Below, piece after piece: positions 9,537-20,601 of a stretch of 64,000 bases of DNA. The notes under the pieces were generated by a model. The model worked only from the letters and a program-made list of their open reading frames with translations, searched no databases and was not told the origin of the DNA. This DNA comes from Platanthera guangdongensis. Taxonomy: Eukaryota; Streptophyta; Magnoliopsida; Asparagales; Orchidaceae. Location of the stretch: the NCBI GenBank assembly GCA_039583875.1, contig CM077150.1, forward strand, positions 190,334,733 to 190,398,732. Direction: 5' to 3'. A program made the position numbers and the translations under genes. Position 1 is the first letter of the stretch, and every line of letters begins with the position of its first letter.

Positions 9537-10606
9537 CACTCTTTTGCAGGGTAGTCTAGGTTCCCGTAAACATGATGGGAACTAGACAGTAGAGGTTTCA
9601 AGACTAAATTGGAACAAATATATGGAATATCAGAAGTACCATTTACAATGGGATACTCGCATTGAACACCTGGTATGTCTCAAACTGAGGGGGTAAATTG
9701 TGAATCTCATAATCCCAGGTATTTTTGTTCAGCTCATATACTTGAGTCATATTGTATCGACATATACATATATATATATAATTATATATATATACATATA
9801 TGTGTGTACACCTAAGGATAGGTTAACACTGTAAACATAAACCTTAGATACATTAATAAAGATTTACCTGTAATTCCACTGGCAGATTCGAGAACTAACA
9901 TCTACAGGCTTAAATCAGTTCACTGAAAACTAACCAAGATGCGTCATTGGAAATCACTACAACTTACACTTGACATCAAGAAATGTACGGAAAAACCCCG
10001 TTCAAACCCTAAATAGACTGGAATTAAGAAATGTATATACATATTTAGAAGATTTTTTAAAATTGTCTTGATATCAGAAGATTTCGAGAATCCGGCATGG
10101 CTCGTAACCCGTAGATTCCTATCAAAGAATCCTTTCGATTTCGACTTAGACAAACTGGAAACCCTCTAAAACCGCTTAACCCGAAGACTTCCGCCGAACC
10201 GTAGCGTTTCGCTCTTCACACGGAAATCCTTTTAAACCTGTCGATATCTCATAGTATCCCGCCGACCCTTCATATTCCTCAGGAAGCTCACCGAAGGAAA
10301 CTCGCCGATTGATCGCAGGAATCCCGCCTCTTCCCCTTCCGACGACAACCGCAGGCAACTCTCCGTTTCTTCCGTCGACAACCGCAGGCAACTCGCCGTT
10401 TCTTCCGTCGACAACCGCAAGCAACTCTCCGTTTATTCACAGCAGAAAAGAGAATCGCGATCTTCTTCCGGTTTCCCGCCGTTTCCGTCGATTCTCACCT
10501 TCTATGCTCTTGGGTAACCACTTTCTCACCCTTGCAGTGACTTACTGTTAGTGTAGCTTCCCTCTTGATTCCTGATTAGGCGTAGTCTTAGGATTTCAGT
10601 CTTGCA
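9537..10606 (+). other. Pol deletion scar and leader of the extra ORF in A
   Basis: This stretch contains no pol domain. A trace of the protease active site survives at 9576-9599 (WELDSRGF; copia proteases read WYLDSGCSRHMTG). An AT-rich microsatellite-like part follows (about 9763-9806), then a CG-rich leader (10188-10510) with repeated CCGCCG and TCCCGCC phrases and three near-copies of GCAACTCKCCGTTTCTTCC. The extra ORF starts at 10607. No TATA box is obvious. Confidence 0.7.
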
Positions 10607-12974
10607 ATGGCTCCAAGGACAACCGCCGGCCTGGTCACTGGTTGTGAGTTAGTTCGAACAGGGTTCTCACATACTTCTGATGAATTCAGAAACATTATTA
10701 TCATGCTTGAAGAGGTTGGACTCTCATTCATACTGGAGCACCCCTATAAAATCTTGGACAAGAAAGTGATGGAATTCTTCGCAACTGCCAAACTCCGGAA
10801 TGAAGACTCTCTCATCAAGAGCAAGGTAGCAGGGGCAAAGATCAAGATGTCTGCAAGCAAGCTGACCCAATACTTGCAGCTCACTAGCTCTGCGCAAGAG
10901 GATTATCTGGACGAACAGGACAAAAACAGGACATTATCATTCTGTGGACTCGCTCGAGGAACTAGATCGATAAAGCGAAAGGATATGAATGAGGAGGGGA
11001 AACTTCTGTCAGACATCATTGGGAAAGTACTCATATGCAAGCCGGGCTCTCATGACCACATCTCTGCGGACATGTTCAAGATCCTTGTGGCAATTGTCTG
11101 CAGAAAAAGATTCAATTGGGGGGCACTGCTTTTTGAGAAGATAAAGGACACTCTCAGATCTCCTAGCTTTGGCCGAATCATCAGTCTATATCTCAATCAG
11201 TTAAACGAAGATAAGTATGACATGAGTAATGGAGTTCCACTACATTACTTGAAGAAAATGGACTCGAACGTCTTTGACAGATGGGAGAGACGCATTGGGC
11301 AGGCTGTCGTGGTAGAATAACAAGAAGCATCTCCAGCCGAGGACGGAACTGTGGCTGATTCCGTAGTAATCCCCAGTGAAATTCCTGATGCACTGACTGC
11401 AGGAATTGAGGGGGAGCCTCTACCCGTTTATGCTAATATCGTATCTGACATCTCTCAGATAGCCAGAGATGCAGTGGCGGATATATAAGAAGAAAGTGAA
11501 GTTGTGCTGGAGAATAAGGCGGCCCTGCACCTGAACGATCTAGGAGCCGGAGGTGCTGTAGAGGAGACTGCTGACGAAGGTTTGGAAGACGATGCCGCTG
11601 AGAATGATTTCATGGACGATGAAGACGAGGAAGAAGGAAATGTGGGACAGGAAGCATTGGAGCCTCAGGACATCACTGAAGTTCCATCTGACAAGCACGC
11701 TCCTGAGATCGTTCCTGAGACAATTGGTGCAACAGTGGAGGGGGAGTCCTCTCTGCAGAGACTGCCTAGTACTTCCGAGAAATCTATAGAGGCAGCAAGT
11801 ATTCCCCCCTTAGAGACTGTGCTCGTGTCCAGCTCTACAGGTGCATCTGATGAAGAACAAGGCCAAGGAGTGCCTCAGGATCATCCACTACGAGCTGATC
11901 TAGCCAATCACACCGTGAATGTCATTCAAGGTATAGTGGATGAGCTCAAAGCATCTTTTGAGAAAGCTCAAAATAAAATGTTAAAAAGGATTAAGAAATC
12001 TGAGAATCTCATGCTCAAGAACATGGTGGAGATCAATCACAAACTGGACGTGATGGAAAAGAAGTTTGAAGATAAGTATACAGCGGCCGGCCAAGCTGTC
12101 ACTCTTCTTATGGACGGATTAAAAAGGAACACCGATACTCTCACAATCGTAAATCAGAATGCTCATGTCGTAGCAAATAACATTCAGAAGTTTGATGGCA
12201 ATATAGTAACTCTTAACACCAATCAACAAGCCTTGGTCACTGAATTCTCCAGGACTACAAAGCACATTGATGAGTCACTGCATTCTTATGCAAACTCCAT
12301 TGCAGTCGAAGCCAAAAAGGGGGAGAAAGAATATAGCTAAGATGGCCGAGCTTCAAGAAATCATCATCAAAAACTTTGAGCAGTCAAACAAATATATTTA
12401 TGACAGTTGCTGGTGGATGCTCCAACAAGCGTTAGGCGTTAATATCCCTGAAAATCCCGAGGGTACTCCTGCTCCTGAAATTAATACTGCGGCTGATGAG
12501 GGAGCCAGTGCTGAAGAAGCTCCCTTAAGTGAAGCTGATGCTCATAGGGCTGCTAGGGACACCTCCAAGGCAAAACTGATGGCAATGTTTGACCAAGGAG
12601 CCCTAGCAAAAGCCAGGGACAAGAGAAAATCTCAAGAAGGGACATCCAAGGAAACACAAGCTGAAAAGAGAATCAGATTGAAGGAGGAGGAAGTAAGAAA
12701 CGAAAAGTGGAGTCTGGTATCAAAGAGTATCATCTTGGACACATTCTGGCTACACGAAAAAGGAGAAATAAATCGGAACGACGTATACAGCCAGCATGAG
12801 TGGGAGCTGCACAAGACGTATGAAGCTAAACGGAACATCTTCTTCAGGACCAACACTGCGGCAGATAAAGCTCCTCCACCAAGATACTATCCAAAGCCCA
12901 AGGAGTACGTGGAGAGGCAAAGAAAGAAGTTTTTGGCTCAAAAACATAAGGATGATCTAGCCAAAGAGCAATAG
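10607..12974 (+). pseudogene. Extra ORF (ORF3) of element A, nearly complete but broken
   Basis: Starts MAPRTTAGLVTGCELVRTGF. The N-terminal part (about 1-235) has the conserved phrases KEVMEFFATA-like, GKVLICKPGSHDHISADMF and SFGRIISLYLNQ. An acidic middle follows (about 300-400), then a coiled-coil-like part (about 440-600) and a basic tail ending RQRKKFLAQKHKDDLAKEQ. Two stops break it (11318-11320 and 11486-11488), and a 2-base deletion near 12330, relative to H, shifts the frame. Together the fragments span about 790 codons. The family resembles plant proteins labelled 'putative plant transposon protein'; its role is unknown. Because a pol-less family kept it alongside gag, it may have mattered for spread. 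Confidence 0.8.
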
Positions 12975-13051
12975 ACAGAAATTTATAGCTTGTCATTGTC
13001 TCATGAACATTTTTATCCTTTATTTTTGTTATATGAACAATCTTGGGAACA

Positions 13052-13076
13052 TCTATATATATATATATATATATAT
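13052..13076. repeat. Short (TA)n microsatellite downstream of the A extra ORF
   Basis: About 12 TA units lie between the extra ORF and the polypurine tract. The matching place in H holds about 38 units (20452-20528). Confidence 0.85.
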
Positions 13077-13212
13077 GTATATGAATTTATGATTGACTCA
13101 AGCTTTGACCTGTTTTCCTCTATTTCCTTGTGTCGTATCTTTAAATTATATATGATGTATATATTATCTGGATGGTGGTATTCATCTTAGCTAGTGGGAT
13201 TTTGGCTTCGTC

Positions 13213-13226
13213 AAATAGGGGGAGAT
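13213..13226 (+). other. Polypurine tract of element A
   Basis: AAATAGGGGGAGAT directly precedes the 3' LTR. H has the minus-strand counterpart AAATAGGGCGAGAT, with one pyrimidine inside the G run. Confidence 0.88.
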
Positions 13227-14925
13227 TGTTGGGTATTGTATCCACAATTACCTGGATTTGACGAAGCCACCTGTCAAGCTAAGATGAATTCACGATGTAT
13301 TTGATAAAACCTTTTAAGTTGTGCTTGCAATTATTCCACGCTAAGTGCACTCAAATGCCAGGGTGCAGTAGGTCAATATACATGGGTCTGCACGACGTAA
13401 TCCCCCGTTGAGCAGATCAGTGTGTTGGCCTACGTGCACTCTCTCTATTGGAGTATACTTATTTTCAAGTACAGGGCTGTGATCATGCAAGAGCAGACGA
13501 GGAGCAAGGATGGGTCAAAGAGAAGCTCATGGGTGGGAAGACGAAAAATTGACTAAGTGTGAATCGACGAGAATCACCAAGTGATTCTCGCCGATTCGGC
13601 GAGAATCACTAGTGATTCTCGCCGAATCGTCGAGAATCACCGGCTGATTCTCGCCGTCTCTATTCGGCTGCATCAAAGCATGCGACTTTGGCGCTAAGTC
13701 ATAATCGACGAGAATCACCAAGTGATTCTCGCCGATTCGGCGAGAATCACTAGTGATTCTCGCCGAATCGTCGAGAATCACTGGCTGTTTCTCGCCGTCT
13801 CTATCAGGCTAAATCAGAGCATGCAAACAAGTCAACATCGACGAGAATCACCTTTGATTCTCGCCGAATCGACGAGAATCACCTTTGATTCTCGCCGATT
13901 CGACGAGAATCACCTTCGATTCTCGCCGATTTTGACTTGGGCAATTTTCTGGAAACCGCTGGACCGGATTCTGCCGCTGGCACTGTTTTGAACAGGAATT
14001 AGGGTTTCTTCAGGTGGGACCCATAACGGTCATAATGGAGTATTCTACCGTATAAATACACCTGTATTATTGAACAGTAATAGAGAGACAGAAATTCAAA
14101 AAGGAAGCCGAGCCGCGACGTGACCTAGATCGCGGATTCCGCTCCGCCGCCGCCGTCGCCGCTCATGCTAGTTGGTCGCCGCTTTTGATCGAGTTTCTTC
14201 CAGATCTCCCGTCGACAGAAGCTTAGCCAAGCATAGAGTCTCACGAGTCTAACAGGAGATCCTTTGTCTCTTGATTTGTTGATAGGGAAAACCTTCCCCG
14301 TCCGAATCGATCGAGACGATCGATCCTAATGTGACCGTTGGAAGACCTAGCTAGCTTTGCTACGAAGTTTGAATCTCCAAAGTACAGGAGCCGCACACCG
14401 TTGTCGCCGCCGATCCCGAGAACTAAGCCGCCGCCCGTCTTGCCGCCGCCGGTTTCAGGGAGATTCTCTCCAAGTGAGATCTAGGGTTGTGGACTCTTCA
14501 TGACATCTAGAACACGTCATCAAACGAAGAGGGACACCTTAGTCTCCGAAAGTAGTTTGTATTTATTGTACATTCTAGTTCATTTTTGTTGTATAGGAAC
14601 GTTGGTTCCGAGTTGTAAGGGTTGGGTGCAACCCGTGTTGTGGGAGTGTTGTCTCCTACGTGTGGAAGGGTTCCTTCCGATAGTGCAAGGATTGGATTTC
14701 AATCTTGTTGGTGAAGTGACCAAGTCGTCCCTTGTTGGGAGATAGGTCGAAGAGGGAAAGTGGATGTACCCAACTCGGGGAACCACTATAAATAGCTTGT
14801 GTACCTTCTTTGCTGTGCTGGTTTGTTTATTTGTGCAGGTACAATTTTAATTCCGCAAAAACGCTTCTAGTCACCTATTCCCCCCCCCCCATAGGTGAAG
14901 GTAGTTGACACTAGGTGGACTTTCA
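13227..14925 (+). repeat. 3' LTR of element A (1699 bp)
   Basis: It matches the 5' LTR closely outside the array. The palindrome array is longer here, and the poly-C run is 11 bases instead of 13. TATA box at 14051-14058, hairpin at 14760-14786. Confidence 0.93.
13562..13932. repeat. GAGAATC-GATTCTC inverted-repeat array, A 3' LTR
   Basis: Nine units, two more than in the 5' LTR. It contains a perfect 38-base palindrome at 13733-13770 centred on ACTAGT, with CGATTCGG and CCGAATCG as its outer arms. The extra units are repeats of the first unit in each of the first two clusters. Confidence 0.92.
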
Positions 14926-14930
14926 GAACT

Positions 14931-17171
14931 ACCTCCCTAAGCAAGATTGGCTAGCTCCAAGTAAACTCCACCAAAAACCTAGCCGCTCAACCGGCTACAA
15001 CCTGCACCTGAGGCATTCAAGAAAGAACACCTCAGTAATCATCAAAGCTACAACATAGAGCATTAAGTTCATAAAATATGACGAAGGGGCTTACCGACCC
15101 CGTAGCAATTTTTCATATAAAATGAGTGAAAAGAACAGGGTGGAAAACAAGTGTCAAACACTGCCAACCTAAAGTGTAAAACGCACCAAGTGCGTGAAAT
15201 TCTCATCAAGTCCTGCTCAACCCGCAGGAGCTAAAAGGCAACATATATGCCCATTCCATCATCTTTATAACAAGAAACAAATATACTAGTGAAACATAAG
15301 CAGCAGTTAAGTTCGATTCCGCAAGGGTCTTTTGGTGGCGGCCCTAAAGTGGAACACACCAATAAAAGCCAGCCCAAATCGGGGCCAAAACGGTGCTCTA
15401 CACCACAAAACAAAATCCGGTGGCCACCAAGGCTGAAACCACACCACCCCTTACCGAATCCTCACACAAACGCTCCTGCCATGGTTCACAATTCGCCTTG
15501 CAAAACTAACCATAATCCAAGCTAAACACGTTTGCTTTCATCGTCCTCACTTATGACCACAAATTGCCCAAGTTATGTTAAACTTGATAGAGTTTGGGTC
15601 TCTACTTCACAAGTAACAACGCCGATTAAACACATCAAGATTTCTAATCATAGAGAAATACAAGGTAAAACATTTCAAAATTAGGTGAACAATATGTAAG
15701 CATATAGATTGGGAAATTCTTAAAAGACAAGATTATTCATGGGTGCATAATAGACAAAAGGTGAGATTCAAGACAAGATGAACAAAACTAACAAACTTGA
15801 AAGGGAACCTACACTTGCAAGAATCAACGAACAAAGACAAGATTGGCAAACATCGCAAAAATCATCTAACAAAAGATAAGATTAGCAAGGGAGAAGAACA
15901 CCGCTTTCCTGAACCGAGATGACACTGCGACGGCTGCTCCTCTTTTTCCTTTTTTTCTTCCCTTGCCTTAGCTTTTCTCCCTTGCTTTCTCTTTGAAATG
16001 GGGAAGAAGATGAAGAAGGGAATGAGTGAGGAGGAAAACTCTAATCTCGGCCTTATTTCCTCCAGGACAGAGCTGTACTGTTTGATCCAGATTCAGAGAA
16101 ATGAACGGCACAAAAAAAAACTGGAAAAATTGATTTTCGGCCCTGACACGCCCTGTGACACGCCCGTGTCACAAGCCGTGTCACTTAAGCGGTGGGCAAC
16201 CGCCTCACCTCCAAACAGTACACGGCCTGTGACACGCCCGTGTCCCAGGCCATGTCAATGAACACGCCTATATACACGGCCGTGACATAGCCCACAGCAC
16301 CCGCCAAACAATCCGAGAAGGACACGGCCTGAGGACACGCCCGTGTCCCAAGCCGTGTCACCCCTACTCGACACTCCTCGAGTGAATTTCATCGAGCGAA
16401 GTTCATCGAGAGCGGGACATGCCCTGTGACACGCCCGTGTCACAGGCCGTGTACCCCTTCTCTCGACACTCGACACTCGTCGAGTGAATTTTGTCGAGCA
16501 AAGTTCATCGAGAGCGGGACACGCCCGTGTCACAGGCCGTGTACCCCTTCTATCGACACTCGACACTCGTCGAGTGAATTTTGGCGAGTAAAGTTCGTCG
16601 AGAGCGGGACACACCCTGTGACACGCCAGTGTCACAGGCCGTGTACCCCTTCTCTCAACACTCGACACTCGTCGAGTGAACTTTGTCACTGAAATTCGTC
16701 GAACACCCGGTACACGCCCTGTGACACGCCCGGGTCACAGGCCGTGTAGCCCGACACGCCCAGGTACACGGCCGTGTCCCAGGCCGTGTCACCCAAATAC
16801 GCTTCAGGTCTTTGACCTCTTACACCTCTCCCCTGCTACAAGAAACTACAGCCATAATTTTGGCACCTGAGGGGGTAAAAACTAGCAAACATGCTTTTAT
16901 CTACCGACTCCACATCTTCCATACAAAATTCCATACAATCAACCTGTTTTGAGCAACACGACTCAGGCTCGACAAAGTGCATGCATTCCCTAAGAGGCCT
17001 CACCGAGTCCCCAAAAATAGACTCTGGCTTGCTGGGGAACCGTGCAACTAGGCTACCAAAATAGCCACTCGAAAGCCCGCATGAAAACCATGCTCAAACA
17101 ATGGTCAGAGCCAACGAAACACCCATCAAGCATATGCAATCATTCAATGAAAAAAAATCTGGGGCATTATA
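14931..17171 (-). repeat. 3' LTR of B, inner piece (2241 bp)
   Basis: Continuation of the LTR after A, ending at the polypurine tract. It matches 32318-34566 of the 5' LTR. It contains the GACACG / CACTCGTCGAGTG array and no convincing gene. Confidence 0.92.
16139..16795. repeat. GTGTCACAGG / CTCGTCGAGTG tandem array, B 3' LTR
   Basis: Units of about 95-100 bp contain two hairpin motifs. TGTGACACG-CC-CGTGTCACA is a 9 bp stem with a 2-base loop; CACTCG-T-CGAGTG is a 6 bp stem. About four full units and several partial ones are present. Similar cacacggccgtgtg-like repeats are, from memory, frequent in Tekay LTRs of other plants. Confidence 0.88.
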
Positions 17172-17207
17172 GTCACTCCCCCTAACAAAAGTTTCGCCTC
17201 GAAACTT
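17172..17207 (-). other. Polypurine tract and preceding hairpin of B
   Basis: Read on the minus strand, the hairpin AAGTTTCG-AGG-CGAAACTT (17189-17207) is followed by TTTTGTTAGGGGGAGTGAC, then the LTR. F has a comparable hairpin, GATTTCGTGGACGAAATC, before its 3' LTR. Confidence 0.8.
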
Positions 17208-17274
17208 GTCAATACTTTGTATATCAATTAAAGAAGTAATCAAACAAAAACACCAAGTCACATACCAGCTTAAT

Positions 17275-18644
17275 TTATAGGAACAAATGAGGGTGAGCTG
17301 CCCTCATAGTTGACTCGAGCTCCCACGTCGCGCTTTCCACATTCTGATTTTTCCATAGCACCTTGACCATAGGAATCTTCTTTTTCCACAACACGCGATC
17401 TTGGGAGTCCAAAATACGGATGGGCATCTCTACGTAAGAAATGCTCGGTGCCAACTACGACACAAAGTCCAAAACTTGCTTTTCATTCCGCACACACTTT
17501 CGAAGTTGGCTGACATGAAACACATCGTGAACACCAGGAAAGTTCACGGGTAACTTGACTCTATAAGCGGATGCACCAACCAGCGCAAGAATCTTGAAGG
17601 GACCCACAAATCTTGGGTCTAATTTGCGCTCTTTTCCAAACCTTTTAATTCCAACCATTGGGGAGACTTTCAGGAAGACGAAATCCCCCACAGCAAACTC
17701 TAACTCTGACCTTCGCCGGTTGGCGTAGTTTTCATATCGCTCTTGGGTGATCCGGAGCTTCTCCCGAATACGTCGTACGGCAATTTCCATGTCTTCGAGC
17801 GCCTCTGGGCCCAACAAAGGCCGCTCGCCAACCTCAGCCCAAAATAGGGGAGTCCGACATCGTCGCCCATATACAGCTTCGAACGGAGCCATTTGCAAGC
17901 TTTCTTGATAGCTGTTATTATATGCAAATTCCATAAGGTGCAAACGTTCATCCCATGCTCCGCCATACTCAAGAATGTAGCATCGAATCATATCTTCCAC
18001 GATTTGGTTTACTCGTTCCGTTTGGCCATTCTTCTGAGGGTGGTAAGCAGTGGAATACCTCAAATCCTTCCCCAAACCCTCTTGTAGACTCTTCCAGAAA
18101 CGAGAAGTAAATCGGGAATCTCGGTCTGAAATGATATTAACTGGCACAACCATACAGTCGGATGATCTCGTTCAAATATAGCTCTGCTATTGTCTTCATC
18201 GTGTAGTTGACCTTAAATGGTATGAAGTGAGCACACTTGGTCAACCTATCCACGATCACCCATACGGAGTCATGTCCTCGTGGAGATAATTGTAAGCCTG
18301 TAATAAAATCCATTGAAATGCTTTCCCACTTCCATGTTGGAATCTCCAAGGGCGTTAACTTGCCACCAGGCCTCCCATCATCAGCTTTCACCCGCTTGCA
18401 GGTATGACATTCAGATACAAATTGCACTATATCTCTTTTCATTCCATACCACCAGACAATTTGTTTCAAATCACGGTACATTTTAGTTGAGCCTGGATGG
18501 TAGGCCATACTTGAGCCATGTGCTTCCCTACACACCATATCTCGAATGTCTCCAACTGCGGGGACACAAAATCGACCGCGATATTTTAACGTGCCTTCGC
18601 CATCAATAGCAAAATCTGGTAATTCACCTTTTTCAGTCCGAAGA
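17275..18644 (-). pseudogene. pol: Integrase and chromodomain-like tail of B (resident copy)
   Basis: Integrase inserts the DNA copy into the genome. On the minus strand the chain continues from 27315 across H: SLRTEKGELPDFAI, then the zinc-binding region (CHTCKRVKAD), MDFITGL, IISDRDSRFTS (second catalytic Asp), and TERVNQIVEDM with the catalytic Glu. A GPFKILALVG-type C-terminal domain and HDVFHVSQLRKC follow. The tail after a stop at 17455-17457 continues in frame to 17275 and reads IPMVKVLWKNQNVESATWEL, the chromodomain-like end of Tekay elements. One inserted T near 18147 shifts the frame, as LYGVPVN becomes LYGCAS. Confidence 0.88.
18640..18644. other. Target site duplication of element H (GAAGA), left copy
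   Basis: GAAGA at 18640-18644 is repeated at 27311-27315. Removing H and one copy restores a continuous pol frame of B (HLSLRTEKGELPDF), which independently confirms the borders. Confidence 0.95.
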
Positions 18645-19516
18645 TGAAAGTCCACCTAGTGTCAACAAGGTTTACCTATGGGGGGGGGGGGAATAGGTGA
18701 CGTGCAACGCTTTTGCGGAATTTACGACGGTACCTGCACAATAAAAATAAAAAGCACAGCACACATAATACACAGGCAATTTATAGTGGTTCCCCGACTT
18801 GGGTACATCCACTTTCCCCCTTCGACATATCTCCCAACAAGGGATGACTCGGTCACTTCTCCAACATGATTGAAATCCAATCCTTGCACTATCGGAAGGA
18901 ACCCTTCCACACGTAGGAGTAAACACTCCCACAAACCGGGTTGCACTCAACCCTTACAACACGGAACAATCGTTCCTTTACAACAAAAGTAAAATAGAAT
19001 GTACACGAGATACAAACTTCGTTGGGAGACTACGGTGTTCCTCTTCGTTCGAAGACGTGTTCGTGAAGTCAACGAAGAATCTACAACCTTGGTCTCTCTT
19101 GGAAAGGATCTCCCCGGAACCGGCGGCGGCAAGACGAGCGGCGACTTGCTTCGGGATCGGCGGCTATGATGATGAGCGGCTGCTGAACTTAGAGATCCAA
19201 TCTTCGTAGCGAAGCTAGCTTGGTCTTCCAACGGTCACACGAGGATCGGTCGTCTCGATCGATTCGGACGGGGAAGTTATTCCCGATCAATAAATCGAGA
19301 GACAAGAGATCTCTGGATAGACACGTGAGACTCAAAGCTTTGCTAAGCTTCTGTCGCCAGAGATCGAGAGGAAATGCGATCAACAGCGGCGACCAGCTTA
19401 TCGCGAGCGGCGGCGGCGACGGCGGAGCGGAAGCGACGATTTAGGGTTTGTACGTGCTCGCGTATTTCTTGTTTTCTTCGCCCCCCCCCCCCCCCCACTG
19501 TTCAAAAATACCCATG

Positions 19517-19524
19517 TATTTATA
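19517..19524 (-). promoter_or_regulatory. TATA box, H 3' LTR
   Basis: TATAAATA on the minus strand, about 120 bp downstream of the array. The 5' LTR copy is at 26532-26539. Confidence 0.6.
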
Positions 19525-19645
19525 CATTGAAGACCCATACAATATGACAGTTGTGGGTCCCACAAGTAGAAACCCGAAATCCGGTTCAAACTAGTCCAGC
19601 GGCAGAATCCGGTCCAGCAGCATCCAGAGAAAACGCCAAGTAAAA

Positions 19646-19967
19646 TTCGTCGAGAATCATTGGTGATTCTCGACGAATCGGCGAGAATCAGTTAACGATT
19701 CTCGACGATTCGTCGAGAATCACCGAGTGATTCTCGACAATTCCCTTGTTGATTCTCAACGATTTTCACTTGGTATTCATGACCTGCTCAGCGACGGGTT
19801 CGGCGAGAATCATTAGTGATTCTCGCCGAATCTTACTTGGCACCATTTTGAGGTAGCCGGAAGGAGTCGGCGAGAATCACTAATGATTCTCGACGATTCG
19901 GCGAGAATCACTAGTGATTCTCGCCAAATCGGCGAGAATCACTTGGTGATTCTCATCGAATTATACT
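19646..19967. repeat. GAGAATC-GATTCTC array, H 3' LTR
   Basis: Seven or so hairpin units of the same type as in A, but often flanked by TCGTCGAGAATC / GATTCTCGACGA instead of the GCCGA form. One unit is the palindrome GAGAATCACTAGTGATTCTC. Confidence 0.9.
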
Positions 19968-20448
19968 TAGACGGATTTTTGTCTTTCCACCCAAAATCTG
20001 CTCCTTGACCCATCCTTGCTCCTTGTCTTCTCTTGCATAAACATGGCCCTGTACTTGAAAGTAAGTGCACTCCAATAGAGAGAGTACACGTAGGCCAACA
20101 CACTGATCTGCTCAACGAGGGATTACGTCGTGCAGACCCGTGTATATTGACCTACTGCACCCTGACATTGGTGTGCACTTAGCGTGGAATAACTGCAAGC
20201 ACAACTTAAGAGGTTTCATTAGATACATTGTGAATTCATCTTAGCTTGACAGGTGGCTTCCCCAAATCCAGGAATTGTGGATACAATACCCAACAATCTC
20301 GCCCTATTTGACGAAGCCAAAACCCTACTAGCTAAGATAAATAACACTAATCAAATAATAAAAAACAGCATTCAGAAGTTAAACATGCAGCACAAGAGAA
20401 TATAAACAACCAGATCAGGACTTGAGTCATTCACATATTCAAATACAA

Positions 20449-20451
<3 letters not shown>

Positions 20452-20528
<77 letters not shown>
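20452..20528. repeat. (TA)38 microsatellite in H
   Basis: 77 bases of uninterrupted TA alternation between the extra ORF and the polypurine tract. Confidence 0.97.
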
Positions 20529-20531
<3 letters not shown>

Positions 20532-20601
20532 AGAATTGTTCATATCATAACAATAAGCATTAAATGTTCTTAGGAGAGAATGACAAGCTACAAGTTGTTG
20601 A

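Larger units (their letters stand above)
6250..14925 (+). mobile_element. Element A: non-autonomous copia-type element with gag and extra ORF but no pol
   Basis: This is a complete 8676 bp insertion with paired LTRs, an initiator tRNA-Met primer site, a polypurine tract and the GAACT duplication. It has a full gag frame and a decayed extra ORF, but no reverse transcriptase, RNase H or integrase. H (8666 bp) has the same layout, so the loss of pol is a property of the family and not an accident in one copy. It must have used enzymes supplied by another copia element. Confidence 0.93.
18645..20295 (-). repeat. 3' LTR of element H (1651 bp)
   Basis: Runs from TGAAAGTCCACC to ACCCAACA on the plus strand. 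It contains a G12 run near the outer end, the hairpin at 18786-18812, a CG-rich block at 19100-19440, a C-run at about 19481-19496, a TATA box and the palindrome array. Confidence 0.92.

Noticed and set aside
10607..12974. Extra ORF as a retroviral-type envelope gene
   Set aside because: The position fits, but no signal peptide, transmembrane helix or fusion-type feature was seen; the coiled coil and basic tail point elsewhere.
16139..16795. Thr/Arg/Pro-rich repeat proteins on both strands of the B LTR
   Set aside because: Artefact of translating the tandem array; the other LTR gives similar frames.
20452..20528. Long TA run as a replication or scaffold element
   Set aside because: It is a microsatellite expansion of a short TA tract present in A at the same place.
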